A stretch of 64,000 nucleotides of DNA from Acetatifactor aquisgranensis (GTDB taxonomy: Bacteria > Bacillota > Clostridia > Lachnospirales > Lachnospiraceae), in the NCBI RefSeq assembly GCF_943193215.1, contig NZ_CALPDH010000002.1, positions 233,403 to 297,402 on the forward strand, in the 5' to 3' direction. Under the pieces are notes generated by a model, which did not search any database, was not told the DNA's origin, and was given only the letters and a program-made list of their open reading frames with translations. Below, piece by piece: positions 34,694-42,992 of this stretch; position 1 is the stretch's first letter, and every line of letters starts with the position of its first letter. The position numbers and the translations under genes are program-made.

Positions 34694-37366
34694 ATGAGAC
34701 TGTTGCAGATGAGCCTGGCCGGCGGGATGCTGATTCTCGCGGTTACGGCTGTGAGGGCGGTTTTTATCAATAAGCTGCCCAAGAGGACCTTTTTGGTTCT
34801 GTGGGGCGTGGCGCTGCTGCGGCTGCTGGTTCCGGTGTCGGTTCCCTCTGCGCTGAGCGTGTATACCCTGCTTGGACAGGGGATGGAATCGGAGGGGAGA
34901 GCTGGTGCGGCGGGTTCGGCAGAGGGAGGAGTGTCAGCGGATATATCAGCAGATATTGGGAACCGGATAGAAATGGACGGACTGCAGGGTGCTGCCGGTC
35001 AGACAGCGGGACGATTAGTGTCTGAAGCGGGAAATCCTCTGGTCACGGCATCGGATTCCCCGGGCGGGGAGGCAGGGCCAGGACTTTGGGGCTTGGGCAC
35101 AAGCACCTGTGCCTGGCATGGATTTCAGGGCAGGCTGCGGACAGCCGGTATCATATGGTGTATAGGAGCCATGACATGGGCGGCCTATTTTGCGGCATCC
35201 TACTGTTATCTCCGATGGAAATACAAGACAGCGGTTCTTGTCCGGAATGATTTCCTGGAGCAGTGGCTGGAAGGGCATGAGTTTTGGCGGAAAGTGAAGA
35301 TATGCGCTTCCGACCGGATTTCGACGCCCATGACCTACGGAATCTTCCGCCCGGTCATCCTTCTTCCCGGGAACCTGGACCTGACCGAAGAAGAGCAGTT
35401 GAACTGCGTCCTGACACATGAATACATGCACATCCGGCGTTTCGACACAGTGACGAAACTGGTGGCCACCCTTGCGTTTTGTATTCACTGGTTCAATCCC
35501 CTTGTCTGGATACTATATATTCTGATCAACCGGGATGTGGAACTGGCCTGTGATGAGGGGGTGGTAAAGCGGCTCGGCATAGCGTCGCGTTCGGCTTATG
35601 CGCTTACTTTGATTCAGATGGAGGAGCGAAAAAGCTGCCTGGCGCCCCTGGGCAATCATTTCAGCAAAAATGCGATTGAAGAAAGGATTACGGCAATCAT
35701 GAAAATAAAGAAGACATCTTTTTGGGCCATCCTGCTGGCAGTGGCGCTGGTATCCAGCGTGACCACGGTATTTGCCACCTCCGCGCTCGGCGGGGAGGAA
35801 AGGATGGGCGGAATATCGGAAACGGATACGCAGATTCCCCTATCCGACAGAACCTACACACAGGAGGAATGGGAGAAGCTGCAGGCACTTCGTTTTGACG
35901 GTTATGAGCATATGAGTGTACGGGATTTTCAGAATAAGGTCTGGGAGCTGACGGATTCGGAAGAGTACTGGGAGATTATAGAACGTTTTTCCCTGGACGC
36001 GACATTGTATGAACAGAGGGACCGTAATGACACGGCAGCGTTTCTGTTCTATGTGCTGAGTCCGCTGACTGCGGAGAAATGGGAGACCAGGAGTTTTGAC
36101 GGAAGCGTGTCCAAGGCATATCCGGAGGCGGCGGACAATGCGCTTCTGGAATATAATATCATCCTGACAATCCAGGATGCGGAAGAGCTGACGGTTGGGG
36201 AATACCGGGACGCCCGTGCGGGAGTCGCAAAAGGACTGGAGAGCTGGATGGCCGGGAGGACGGAAGCGGAACTTCAGGAGGAAGACCTGATGAAGGCGGC
36301 CATCGATTCGGAGGTTGCGGATCTGGCGAGGCAATGGGGCTCCGAGAGCCTGCGGATACAGGTGAAGCCTTATTACATTCCTTTGGAAAACGCGGACATA
36401 CCAGAGAATCAGGCGTTGGAGGACCAGGCGCTGGAGATGAGACAGAGCCAGTGGGACAAAAACCTGACACCCTATGTGCCCTTTGGACTGAGCTATGAGT
36501 ACGATCAAACCACCGATGATTTCAGACTGTATTTTCAGGGAAAAGAAGTTCGGGGACTGGTGGACGAGGAAGAGGGGATATGGTTTTCGGAGCATGCGGG
36601 AATCAGCATCTATGGCGAGGGCGCGGTGGAGCTGTATGCAGTCTATGAGGACGGACAGCTGACAGGCTTGAGGGAGGCCACAGAGGAGGAGCAGGAGACA
36701 TGGACACAGATGCGGCAGGAGAATACAGATAGCCTGAAGACAGGAGGTGAGGAAGAAAGAGGAAATCCGGGCACAGAGGAGGACTACCGGTCTCTGCTCG
36801 CCCTGATGGCGCCGGACTATGAGGCTATGTCCCTGACGGAATTCAATGCGGCCCTGCTGGAATGGGCCAATGAGGATTATGACAGGATGGAGCGGATTGG
36901 CAAGGACGCCGCATGGAATGACATCCGGGTATTTCTTCGGGAGGATGAGCTTTCTTTCGCGAAACTGACCGTGGTCCTGTCCGGCCTGGAGAACGGTACA
37001 GAGATTCGGAATCAGTACAGGGGACGGGAGGAGGATCCTGTCCATGATTGGAACTTTCCGGATAAGATAGTGGCCGAAAGCGGCATGGCGGCATGGTGCA
37101 GCCTGTACTACCAGTTCTCTTATCACATCGACGATAAAGACGCGGTAACCGTGGGGGAGCGCGACCGTCTCGTCGGAGGATTCATGGAGGCCGTGCAGGC
37201 ATTCTGGGAGGATACGGATGTGGAAGGCATGCTGAAGATGGAAGAGAAAGATGTAGTAGAAGAGCTTCAGCGGATTGCCGCCCGGTGGAGCGACGGGCAG
37301 ATTGCGATTACCGTCCGTGAGGATCAAGTAAGCTTTGAGCGGATGGATGAGAGGGGAAGGCAATAG
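34694..37366 (+). CDS. M56-family membrane metalloprotease sensor (BlaR1-like) with a duplicated C-terminal domain
   Basis: An 890-residue protein. N-terminal membrane segments at about 5-25 and 33-60, then near 150-170, lead to the zinc protease motif HEYMH (242-246) with the downstream DVELACDE. A further membrane helix lies near 340-360, placing the last about 500 residues outside the cell. That region is not the penicillin-binding domain of classical BlaR1. Two stretches resemble each other: YEHMSVRDFQNKVWELTD (about residue 404) and YEAMSLTEFNAALLEWAN (about residue 709), so the sensor part looks like a repeat of an unknown domain. It should sense an external signal and inactivate the BlaI repressor encoded just upstream. 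Confidence 0.85.
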   Translation: MRLLQMSLAGGMLILAVTAVRAVFINKLPKRTFLVLWGVALLRLLVPVSVPSALSVYTLLGQGMESEGRAGAAGSAEGGVSADISADIGNRIEMDGLQGAAGQTAGRLVSEAGNPLVTASDSPGGEAGPGLWGLGTSTCAWHGFQGRLRTAGIIWCIGAMTWAAYFAASYCYLRWKYKTAVLVRNDFLEQWLEGHEFWRKVKICASDRISTPMTYGIFRPVILLPGNLDLTEEEQLNCVLTHEYMHIRRFDTVTKLVATLAFCIHWFNPLVWILYILINRDVELACDEGVVKRLGIASRSAYALTLIQMEERKSCLAPLGNHFSKNAIEERITAIMKIKKTSFWAILLAVALVSSVTTVFATSALGGEERMGGISETDTQIPLSDRTYTQEEWEKLQALRFDGYEHMSVRDFQNKVWELTDSEEYWEIIERFSLDATLYEQRDRNDTAAFLFYVLSPLTAEKWETRSFDGSVSKAYPEAADNALLEYNIILTIQDAEELTVGEYRDARAGVAKGLESWMAGRTEAELQEEDLMKAAIDSEVADLARQWGSESLRIQVKPYYIPLENADIPENQALEDQALEMRQSQWDKNLTPYVPFGLSYEYDQTTDDFRLYFQGKEVRGLVDEEEGIWFSEHAGISIYGEGAVELYAVYEDGQLTGLREATEEEQETWTQMRQENTDSLKTGGEEERGNPGTEEDYRSLLALMAPDYEAMSLTEFNAALLEWANEDYDRMERIGKDAAWNDIRVFLREDELSFAKLTVVLSGLENGTEIRNQYRGREEDPVHDWNFPDKIVAESGMAAWCSLYYQFSYHIDDKDAVTVGERDRLVGGFMEAVQAFWEDTDVEGMLKMEEKDVVEELQRIAARWSDGQIAITVREDQVSFERMDERGRQ

Positions 37367-37453
37367 CTCCATGGTTTTTCTGATGCGGCGCGCGCCAAAG
37401 TGAGTATCTCAATGGGATGTAGTGTCCCTGCCTCTGACGCTGGCAGAAAAGAC

Positions 37454-37498
37454 AGAACCGTCCAGCCGTGGGGATATTGGCTGGACGGTTCTATTTGA
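37454..37498 (+). terminator. Hairpin terminator after the M56 sensor gene
   Basis: AGAACCGTCCAGCC (37454-37467) pairs perfectly with GGCTGGACGGTTCT (37479-37492) over 14 bp, followed by ATTTG. The T tract is weak, but stem strength supports termination. Confidence 0.7.
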
Positions 37499-37499
37499 G

Positions 37500-37835
37500 T
37501 ATCATGCTGTTCAGTTTTCTTTACAATCTCGGATATTTGAAGCATTGCTGTGTCCTCCTTAAAATTATGTTTTAATTCTGTGTGACACAGCTAACACGGA
37601 TTTTGTGTAAAAGCAACCTGCTTCTGGTGCGAGGTACACATGACAGCAGAGGAATACAGCTATGAGGGAAGCGTGGATGAGCTGCAGAAACTCCATGAAG
37701 AGGAAATCCAGGAGAACCAGGCGCCTGCCATCCAGGAAAAAAGATGCCGCGGCGTCCCCGGCATCTTCCGCTCGTGAGTGGTCTTGCCAGGAAGAAGGAA
37801 GGACAGCCTTCCTGGCAAGCCTCAGCAATCGGCAG
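37500..37835. other. Intergenic stretch with hairpins, no convincing gene
   Basis: A short plus-strand frame (37640-37777, 45 codons) shows no recognisable motif. Two hairpins are visible: AAGATGCCG/CGGCATCTT at about 37740-37767, and CTTGCCAGGAAG (37783-37794) with CTTCCTGGCAAG (37808-37819). The second could serve as a transcription end for the minus-strand gene that stops at 37836, though no T tract is seen. The stretch marks the left edge of the accessory island. Confidence 0.5.
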
Positions 37836-39017
37836 TTATAATGTGAAGCCGACCTTCCTCTGGGCAGGCCAGGGGCAATCGCGCCACTGGCCGCTGCCCT
37901 GCCCTGCCTTTCCGGTCAGGAGGTCGGTGGCGGCGTCTGCGAGGTAGCCCAGGTAACTTGCGGCGGAACTGTCGCCGCACAGCAGTTTCCACATGAGGCC
38001 GCCAAAGAGATAGGACTGGGCAAATTCACGCCAGCTATGCAGTTCCTCCGCCGCCTTGTGGGAGAGGTCCCAGAGGATGCCCACGGCTTCGCTTTCCGTG
38101 AGCCAGCCGATATAGCACCCCCAACGGGTCAGCATCGCCGCCCTGCCCACATCCCAGCCGGCCATAAAGCCGGGGGCATAGCGGCTCTTATACCGCTGTG
38201 CGAACCTCCACGCCCGGCAGGCGGACGCACGGTCGTCCTCGTCCATGGTTTCGTCCATCAGCTCCTCCGGAGAAGAGGCCTCGCCATAAAGCTGATACCG
38301 CAGGATATAGCCCTCCTGCGCCAGATAGCGGATTATATCCAGCAGGTCGCTGCGCCCGTCTATGCCCCAGGAGCGGCGCACGAGGGACACGATTTTCTGT
38401 TCCATGACAGGGATATGTTCCTCCACGTCCATGCTGTCCAGATTGTGGCTGTTAAGGGTGGACAGGATGCCGGACAGCAGGATGCCGAACCGTTCCCATT
38501 TTATGTCGTCTTTTTGATAGGGGATGGGCTCCGGTTCCGGCATGGCTTCGATTCGGGCCATTGCTTCTTCCAGGGTGGTATAGAGGCTTTCTTCCAGTTC
38601 CGGGCTAAAGGACAGTTCTTCCTCCTCCTCTGCATCCTCCAGCTCCAGGGTCTCCAGAGCCGCCGCAAGGACGCCCATATCCTCTCCGAACAGTTGCCCC
38701 ATGATGCCCTCCGCAGTGGATGCGGTGGCTTCGGCTACTTTGTCGTTTACCATTTTTTGCAGCAGTTCCTCATTGACAGCCATTTGAGCCATGCTGTCCG
38801 GCGGGAACATCTGGCCGAGGATTTCCACCTGGCGCTGGGTGTTGGCGGCAATCTGTTCTTCCGCTTCGGCGGCAGATACGGATGGGCTGTCTTCAGAATC
38901 CGGAACCTGGATTCCGTCAAGGATTTCCTGGCTTTTATCCAAAGTCTTTTTCATGCTGTCCGCAGCCTGTTCGCTGGCCTGCTGTGCCCGTTTTCTGATT
39001 TCGTTTAAATCAAACAT
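37836..39017 (-). CDS. DUF1266-domain protein
   Basis: A 393-residue protein with AGGAGG 8 bases before ATG 39017. The first 170 residues are acidic and helical, with an EEEEE stretch near 155. The C-terminal 200 residues match the DUF1266 pattern: YAPGFMAGWDVGRAAMLTRWGCYIGWLTESEAVGILWD and SWREFAQSYLFGGLMWK (Trp-rich). There is no signal peptide. Function of the family is unknown; it recurs in loci rich in immunity-type genes. It is the last gene of a three-gene minus-strand set with the small membrane protein and the 161-residue protein. Confidence 0.7.
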   Translation of the reverse strand: MFDLNEIRKRAQQASEQAADSMKKTLDKSQEILDGIQVPDSEDSPSVSAAEAEEQIAANTQRQVEILGQMFPPDSMAQMAVNEELLQKMVNDKVAEATASTAEGIMGQLFGEDMGVLAAALETLELEDAEEEEELSFSPELEESLYTTLEEAMARIEAMPEPEPIPYQKDDIKWERFGILLSGILSTLNSHNLDSMDVEEHIPVMEQKIVSLVRRSWGIDGRSDLLDIIRYLAQEGYILRYQLYGEASSPEELMDETMDEDDRASACRAWRFAQRYKSRYAPGFMAGWDVGRAAMLTRWGCYIGWLTESEAVGILWDLSHKAAEELHSWREFAQSYLFGGLMWKLLCGDSSAASYLGYLADAATDLLTGKAGQGSGQWRDCPWPAQRKVGFTL

Positions 39018-39069
39018 GGTCAGTCCTCCTGTTTTGAATTGGCGATTGACATTTCCTGGCTGGCACCTG

Positions 39070-39246
39070 TCATTTCCCGGCCGGACTATCCGGGGGGAGC
39101 GGGTGCCATGGTGGAGGTTCTCTGTGGCGCGAAAACAGCTTTTTCAGCCGTTTCAATATGGCTTCTATGAAACGGAACCATAAATTGCCGAAGACAAATA
39201 CGCCCACAAGAAACAGCAGGAACGCTCCGATTTCTCCAAAAGGCAT
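39070..39246 (-). CDS. Small single-span membrane protein (58 residues)
   Basis: ATG at 39246 follows GTGAGGTAAAAG and overlaps the region just after the upstream gene's stop (39255). The product begins MPFGEIGAFLLFLVGVFVFG, a membrane helix at about residues 5-25. A basic stretch (AILKRLKKLFSRHRE) and a Pro-rich tail follow. Tight spacing to both neighbours suggests an operon. No family is recognised. Confidence 0.55.
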   Translation of the reverse strand: MPFGEIGAFLLFLVGVFVFGNLWFRFIEAILKRLKKLFSRHREPPPWHPLPPDSPAGK

Positions 39247-39254
39247 CTTTTACC

Positions 39255-39740
39255 TCACTTAGTCGCGAATCGATGCAGGAAGAAGTCGGTAAAAGCGGCC
39301 AGTTCCGCATCCTGTGACACATAGACATACAGCTTTTCGTCTTCCAGCCAGTCATAGGCGTTGATGGCGATGTAGCCTTTTTTGTCCGGGTAAATGATAA
39401 AGGCGTCTGTGGGGTACTTGTTCCGATAGGCCTTCAAAATCTCGGAACGGCGATAATAAGTGGGGTCGCCGCAGCCGGAAAGGTCGGGAACCGTGGGCAC
39501 GGCCACGATTGTCTGGCTGGCCTCATTCCAGCCCACGAGCAGGTTCCCGATCTTCGATTTGCTCCCATGGACAAAACCGTAGTTGAAGCGGCTTACGTCC
39601 TCGGTATATCCGAAGATCAGCCTGTAACTGTCTCCGTCTTCTACGACCTGGTTGAACAGGGCGCGCATTTTCTTTGCGTTTGCATTGCTCTTTTCCATGT
39701 CGATTTCGGGCCCCTTAAATAACTTGCTGAAAAATCCCAT
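39255..39740 (-). CDS. Hypothetical protein, 161 residues
   Basis: AGGAGG precedes ATG 39740. The product begins MGFFSKLFKGPEIDMEKSN and has mixed alpha/beta character, with a run AFIIYPDKKGYIAINAYDWLED near residues 115-138. No signal peptide or membrane helix. I do not recognise the family. It heads the minus-strand set with the small membrane protein and the DUF1266 protein, and a TetR-type operator copy lies 27 bases upstream, so it may be controlled by the TetR regulator at 39878. Confidence 0.65.
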   Translation of the reverse strand: MGFFSKLFKGPEIDMEKSNANAKKMRALFNQVVEDGDSYRLIFGYTEDVSRFNYGFVHGSKSKIGNLLVGWNEASQTIVAVPTVPDLSGCGDPTYYRRSEILKAYRNKYPTDAFIIYPDKKGYIAINAYDWLEDEKLYVYVSQDAELAAFTDFFLHRFATK

Positions 39741-39766
39741 CTTTTTCCTCCTAAGTTTTTTGTGAA

Positions 39767-39799
39767 AATAAAGTCAAATATCCAGATTTGTTTTTATTT
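39767..39799. promoter_or_regulatory. Second copy of the TetR operator region, inverted
   Basis: The palindromic pair CAAAT (39775-39779) and ATTTG (39786-39790), with flanks AATAAAGT and TTTTTATTT, matches the tetR upstream region (40517-40549) read on the other strand, including the flanks. It lies 27 bases upstream of the 161-residue protein gene. Confidence 0.6.
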
Positions 39800-39877
39800 T
39801 GCCTGAAAAGTAATCCGTCAGAATATGACATGCTATCCGGACGGATTGACTCCTTCCCTATGATTAGGACATGATAA

Positions 39878-40498
39878 TCAGGACATGGGGGCTGTCCTCA
39901 ACTTCTCCAGGGCATCCACAATGGCGTTGAGCTGGAAATCCACCGTTTCATCCGCGGCTTCGGGGACGAACAGGGGGAGCGTATGGGGAATCGCCTTGCA
40001 CACCACTATCACGGCCAGGCTCAGGTTCGTAAATAAGCCGACCCTTGCCGGGGCTGCCTCAATCCCGAACGTCTCTAAGATTTCTCCGAAGAGACGGCGC
40101 TGCTTTTGGCGGAATACCTGATAGCTTTCCTCTGACAGGCGCTTGAAAATGAGCTGCTGTTCCTCGATGGTCAGGATGGCGATTCCGTTTTTCTCTCCAT
40201 AGCAGCAGGTGTGGAGAAATTGCTTTACAGCGTCCCGCCAGCTTAGGGCAGGATCGGCCATGAGCTTTTTCGCATAGGCGATGAGCCTGGGCTGCTGCAG
40301 GTACAGGGTCTCAACGATCAAATCTTCTTTCGTGGCGAAAAAAGAATAAAAGAAAGTGCGGGAAATCCCCACTTTTTTATATATCTGCTCCACGGTGGTA
40401 CGCTGTATGCCCTGTTTTGCCATCAGCTCCAGCCCCGCTGTGACAAGTTCCGTCCTGATGCGTTCCCTGTCCTCCTCAGAGTAGGCTACCTTGGGCAC
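39878..40498 (-). CDS. TetR-family transcriptional regulator
   Basis: The start is GTG 40498, with AAGGGAG 7 bases upstream; ten further in-frame codons have no site. 206 residues. The N-terminal HTH is RERIRTELVTAGLELMAKQG to GISRTFFYSFFATKEDLI, a clear TetR pattern. The C-terminal ligand domain is unclassified. The operator-like palindrome in its own promoter suggests autoregulation. An inverted copy of the operator in front of the 161-residue protein gene marks a likely target. Confidence 0.9.
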   Translation of the reverse strand: MPKVAYSEEDRERIRTELVTAGLELMAKQGIQRTTVEQIYKKVGISRTFFYSFFATKEDLIVETLYLQQPRLIAYAKKLMADPALSWRDAVKQFLHTCCYGEKNGIAILTIEEQQLIFKRLSEESYQVFRQKQRRLFGEILETFGIEAAPARVGLFTNLSLAVIVVCKAIPHTLPLFVPEAADETVDFQLNAIVDALEKLRTAPMS

Positions 40499-40516
40499 TC
40501 CATCACTCCCTTCTTG

Positions 40517-40575
40517 AAATAAAAACAAATTATAGAATTTGACTTTATTCTAGCATATCCGATAAGAGATTGCAA
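40517..40575 (-). promoter_or_regulatory. tetR promoter and operator
   Basis: On the minus strand, TTGCAA (plus 40570-40575), a 17-base spacer and TAGAAT (40547-40552). The palindrome CAAATT-ATAG-AATTTG (40526-40541) sits just downstream, where a bound repressor would block transcription. Confidence 0.65.
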
Positions 40576-40751
40576 GAGGGAGATGCCGGAATCATTTTCA
40601 ATCATATTTGGGATAGGCGGCCGCGCCGTTTTCTTTTGGCGCACGCAGGATGTCTTGGTGCGGGGAGCGCGGAGGTGCGGGCTTTTGGGGCTGCTTTCGT
40701 GATGCGTGGATATAGGGCACAGGAGGCGGGTAAGTTTTTCCGGCTCCCGCA

Positions 40752-40780
40752 TTGATTTGCAGGCGGGGCGGCGGTATAAT
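40752..40780 (+). promoter_or_regulatory. Promoter of the DUF5713 gene
   Basis: TTGATT (40752-40757), a 17-base spacer and TATAAT (40775-40780). The stretch 40576-40751 before it holds nothing recognisable. Confidence 0.65.
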
Positions 40781-40913
40781 GGAACTGTCAGCGGCATAAG
40801 CCGAATACGGCAGCAGCAGGCGGCAGGGCTTCGGCGGTATCGGCACATGGCGGTCGGCGGGGAGCCCGGCGGATGCCGGAAGGCGGCCGGAGATGGCTGA
40901 AAGGAGAAAATGG

Positions 40914-41240
40914 ATGAAAACATTTGACAAAAATTATAAGCTGTTGGAAGAAATGTATCAGGACGGATACTTTCCGGATTTTCTGGTGGACAAGGTGAAG
41001 GCAGAGCTGCAAAAGGTCATCGATTTGCTGGAGAAGGGCGAGACGGACAGGGAAGCGGTTCAGGAGAAGCTGGACGAAGCGGTCTGCGCCATCAATGACC
41101 TGCAGGAGGAGTTCGATGAGAACGACAGCGAGATAGAGACGGTGGCTCGGGACTGCATTGGGGAAAGCGTGGGCTACATCCTGGCGTGGTTCGGCATTCC
41201 CATTGATGTGGAGGAAGCCATCCGGGAGCGGGACTGGTGA
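40914..41240 (+). CDS. DUF5713-family protein
   Basis: The start at 40914 follows AAAGGAG by 8 bases. 108 acidic residues, helical. It begins KTFDKNYKLLEEMYQDGYFPDFLVDKVKAELQ, and later FDENDSEIETVARDCI and a C-terminal RERDW, all characteristic of DUF5713. Function unknown. Proteins of this size among orphan genes are often immunity or stress-related, but that is only context. Confidence 0.75.
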   Translation: MKTFDKNYKLLEEMYQDGYFPDFLVDKVKAELQKVIDLLEKGETDREAVQEKLDEAVCAINDLQEEFDENDSEIETVARDCIGESVGYILAWFGIPIDVEEAIRERDW

Positions 41241-41398
41241 GGGAGGAAACGTTTACAATGGAACGTACGGAAAGGGTGGAGCTTACAGCGTTATGCCTAT
41301 TGCATCAATGACGGATAAGAGGACAGCAGACAAGAGAGGGGAACTGTCCGGTATGCCGGGACGGATTCAGGAGAAGGAAGTGAATGCTGCAAAAGCTA

Positions 41399-41427
41399 TT
41401 GACAATGCAAGAAAAGTCAATTATATT
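41399..41427 (+). promoter_or_regulatory. Promoter of the AAA ATPase gene
   Basis: TTGACA (41399-41404), a 17-base spacer and TATATT (41422-41427). The stretch 41241-41398 before it shows no convincing gene. Confidence 0.65.
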
Positions 41428-41465
41428 TAAGTAAATCGTAAACCACTAATTTGGGAGGCGCACCG

Positions 41466-42851
41466 ATGTTTATAGGCAGGCAACAGGAACTGGATACACT
41501 CAATAAGCTATACCATTCCGGCAAGTTTGAATTTGCGGTTATCTACGGTCGCCGCCGGGTCGGCAAGACCGCCCTTATCAGCGAGTTTTCAAAAGAGAAA
41601 GACACCATTTTCTTTACCGGTGTTGAAACCAATGCAAAGCAGAACTTAGACAACTTTTCCAGATGTATTGTGGAATATGACACGGGAATCGCCGCCGGTC
41701 TGTCTTTTGCATCCTTTCAAGCGGCGCTGGAATATGTATTTGAACTGGCAAAGACGAAAAGACTCGTGCTTGTCCTCGACGAATACCCCTATATTGCCCG
41801 TGCGTCCAAGAGCCTTGCATCCACGCTCCAGCTTTTGATCGATAAAAATAAGGACAGTTCTAAGCTCTTCCTGATTCTCTGCGGTTCTTCCATGTCTTAT
41901 ATGGAGGATCATGTCCTGGCGTATAAAGCGCCCCTTTACGGAAGAAGAACGGCGCAGCTTAAAATCAATCCCTTCGACTTTTTTGAAGCCTGCCGCTATT
42001 TTACAGGATTTTCTGATATCGACAAGGCGTTTGCATACGGGGTTGTCGGCGGAACGCCTCAGTATCTGATGCAGATGGATGACAGCCTTTCCATTGAGGA
42101 GAATATTAAAAACACTTACTTGAATCCCGCTTCCGCTATGTTTGAAGAGCCGAACAATCTCTTAAAGCAGGAAGTGCGCGAACCGGCGATTTACAATGCA
42201 GTCGTTACGGCGATTGCCATGGGCTGCTCCAAAATGAATGAAATCTCCAACAAAATCGATGAAGATACCAGCGTGTGCGCTACCTACATGAAGAATCTCA
42301 CCGCCCTGGGCATCGTAAAAAAAGAATCGCCCTACGGCGAAAAATCCAGCCGCAAGACGATCTACTCTATTGAGGATAATATGTTCCGGTTTTGGTACCG
42401 CTTTGTCCCGGAAAATACCTCGATTATTTCCCGCGGTGCAGCCGATCTTGCCTATAAGAGGATTGCTCCCGAGCTTTCAGCCTATATGGGCGGCGTGTTT
42501 GAGGAAATCTGCAGGCAATACCTTTGGAGACTGCTGCTTGACGGAAAATGCGCCGTGGATTTCTGTGACCTCGGCCGCTGGTGGGGGACGAACCCCAAGA
42601 CCAGGACACAGGAAGAAATTGACATCATGGGCACGGATAGGGACTCCGCACTGTTTGCCGAGTGCAAGTGGACAAACGAAAAAGTTGACCTAAGCGTTCT
42701 GGAAACCCTTGTAGAGCGCAGCAATTTGTTTCATTATAAACAAAAGCATTTCTATCTTTTTGCAAAAACGGACTTTACAAAGGGCTGTATGGATAAGGCG
42801 GCAGAACTGGGGAATGTGACGCTTGTTGCATACTCGGATATGCTGAAATAA
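41466..42851 (+). CDS. AAA-type ATPase with DUF234-like nuclease C-terminus
   Basis: 461 residues from ATG 41466 behind GGGAGG. It begins FIGRQQELDTL, then Walker A GRRRVGKT (28-35), Walker B LVLVLDEYPY (about 99-108) and sensor-type LILCGSS. A winged-helix region follows near 250-300. The C-terminal 100 residues hold EEIDIMG and ALFAECKW, an ExD...ExK arrangement of PD-(D/E)xK nucleases (DUF234). From family knowledge these are archaeal-type ATPases common in mobile or conflict loci; no defined role is known. It lies alone between the DUF5713 gene and a serine hydrolase. Confidence 0.85.
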   Translation: MFIGRQQELDTLNKLYHSGKFEFAVIYGRRRVGKTALISEFSKEKDTIFFTGVETNAKQNLDNFSRCIVEYDTGIAAGLSFASFQAALEYVFELAKTKRLVLVLDEYPYIARASKSLASTLQLLIDKNKDSSKLFLILCGSSMSYMEDHVLAYKAPLYGRRTAQLKINPFDFFEACRYFTGFSDIDKAFAYGVVGGTPQYLMQMDDSLSIEENIKNTYLNPASAMFEEPNNLLKQEVREPAIYNAVVTAIAMGCSKMNEISNKIDEDTSVCATYMKNLTALGIVKKESPYGEKSSRKTIYSIEDNMFRFWYRFVPENTSIISRGAADLAYKRIAPELSAYMGGVFEEICRQYLWRLLLDGKCAVDFCDLGRWWGTNPKTRTQEEIDIMGTDRDSALFAECKWTNEKVDLSVLETLVERSNLFHYKQKHFYLFAKTDFTKGCMDKAAELGNVTLVAYSDMLK

Positions 42852-42891
42852 TGGATACTGCTTGACGATTTCATATGCCGCTTCTGTAAAG

Positions 42892-42945
42892 ATGTCGGAT
42901 TTTGAACCGGCACAGGAAGGGCTGGAATCCCTATTTGATATTTGA
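42892..42945 (+). pseudogene. 3' tail remnant of a SUKH-type gene
   Basis: The codons encode DFEPAQEGLESLFDI then stop and AACAGG. The end of the SUKH gene at 46364 reads QERLEALFDV, stop, AACAGG, with most bases matching (42920-42952 versus 46339-46370). This suggests an earlier gene of the same family was replaced, leaving its tail. Confidence 0.5.
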
Positions 42946-42992
42946 AACAGGGTGTTTTATGGAGCCTGCAGGCAGGGGAAAGGAGCGTTTGA

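Noticed and set aside
37640..37777. 45-codon plus-strand frame
   Set aside because: Too short, no clear ribosome binding site, and it runs through a hairpin; no homology recognised.
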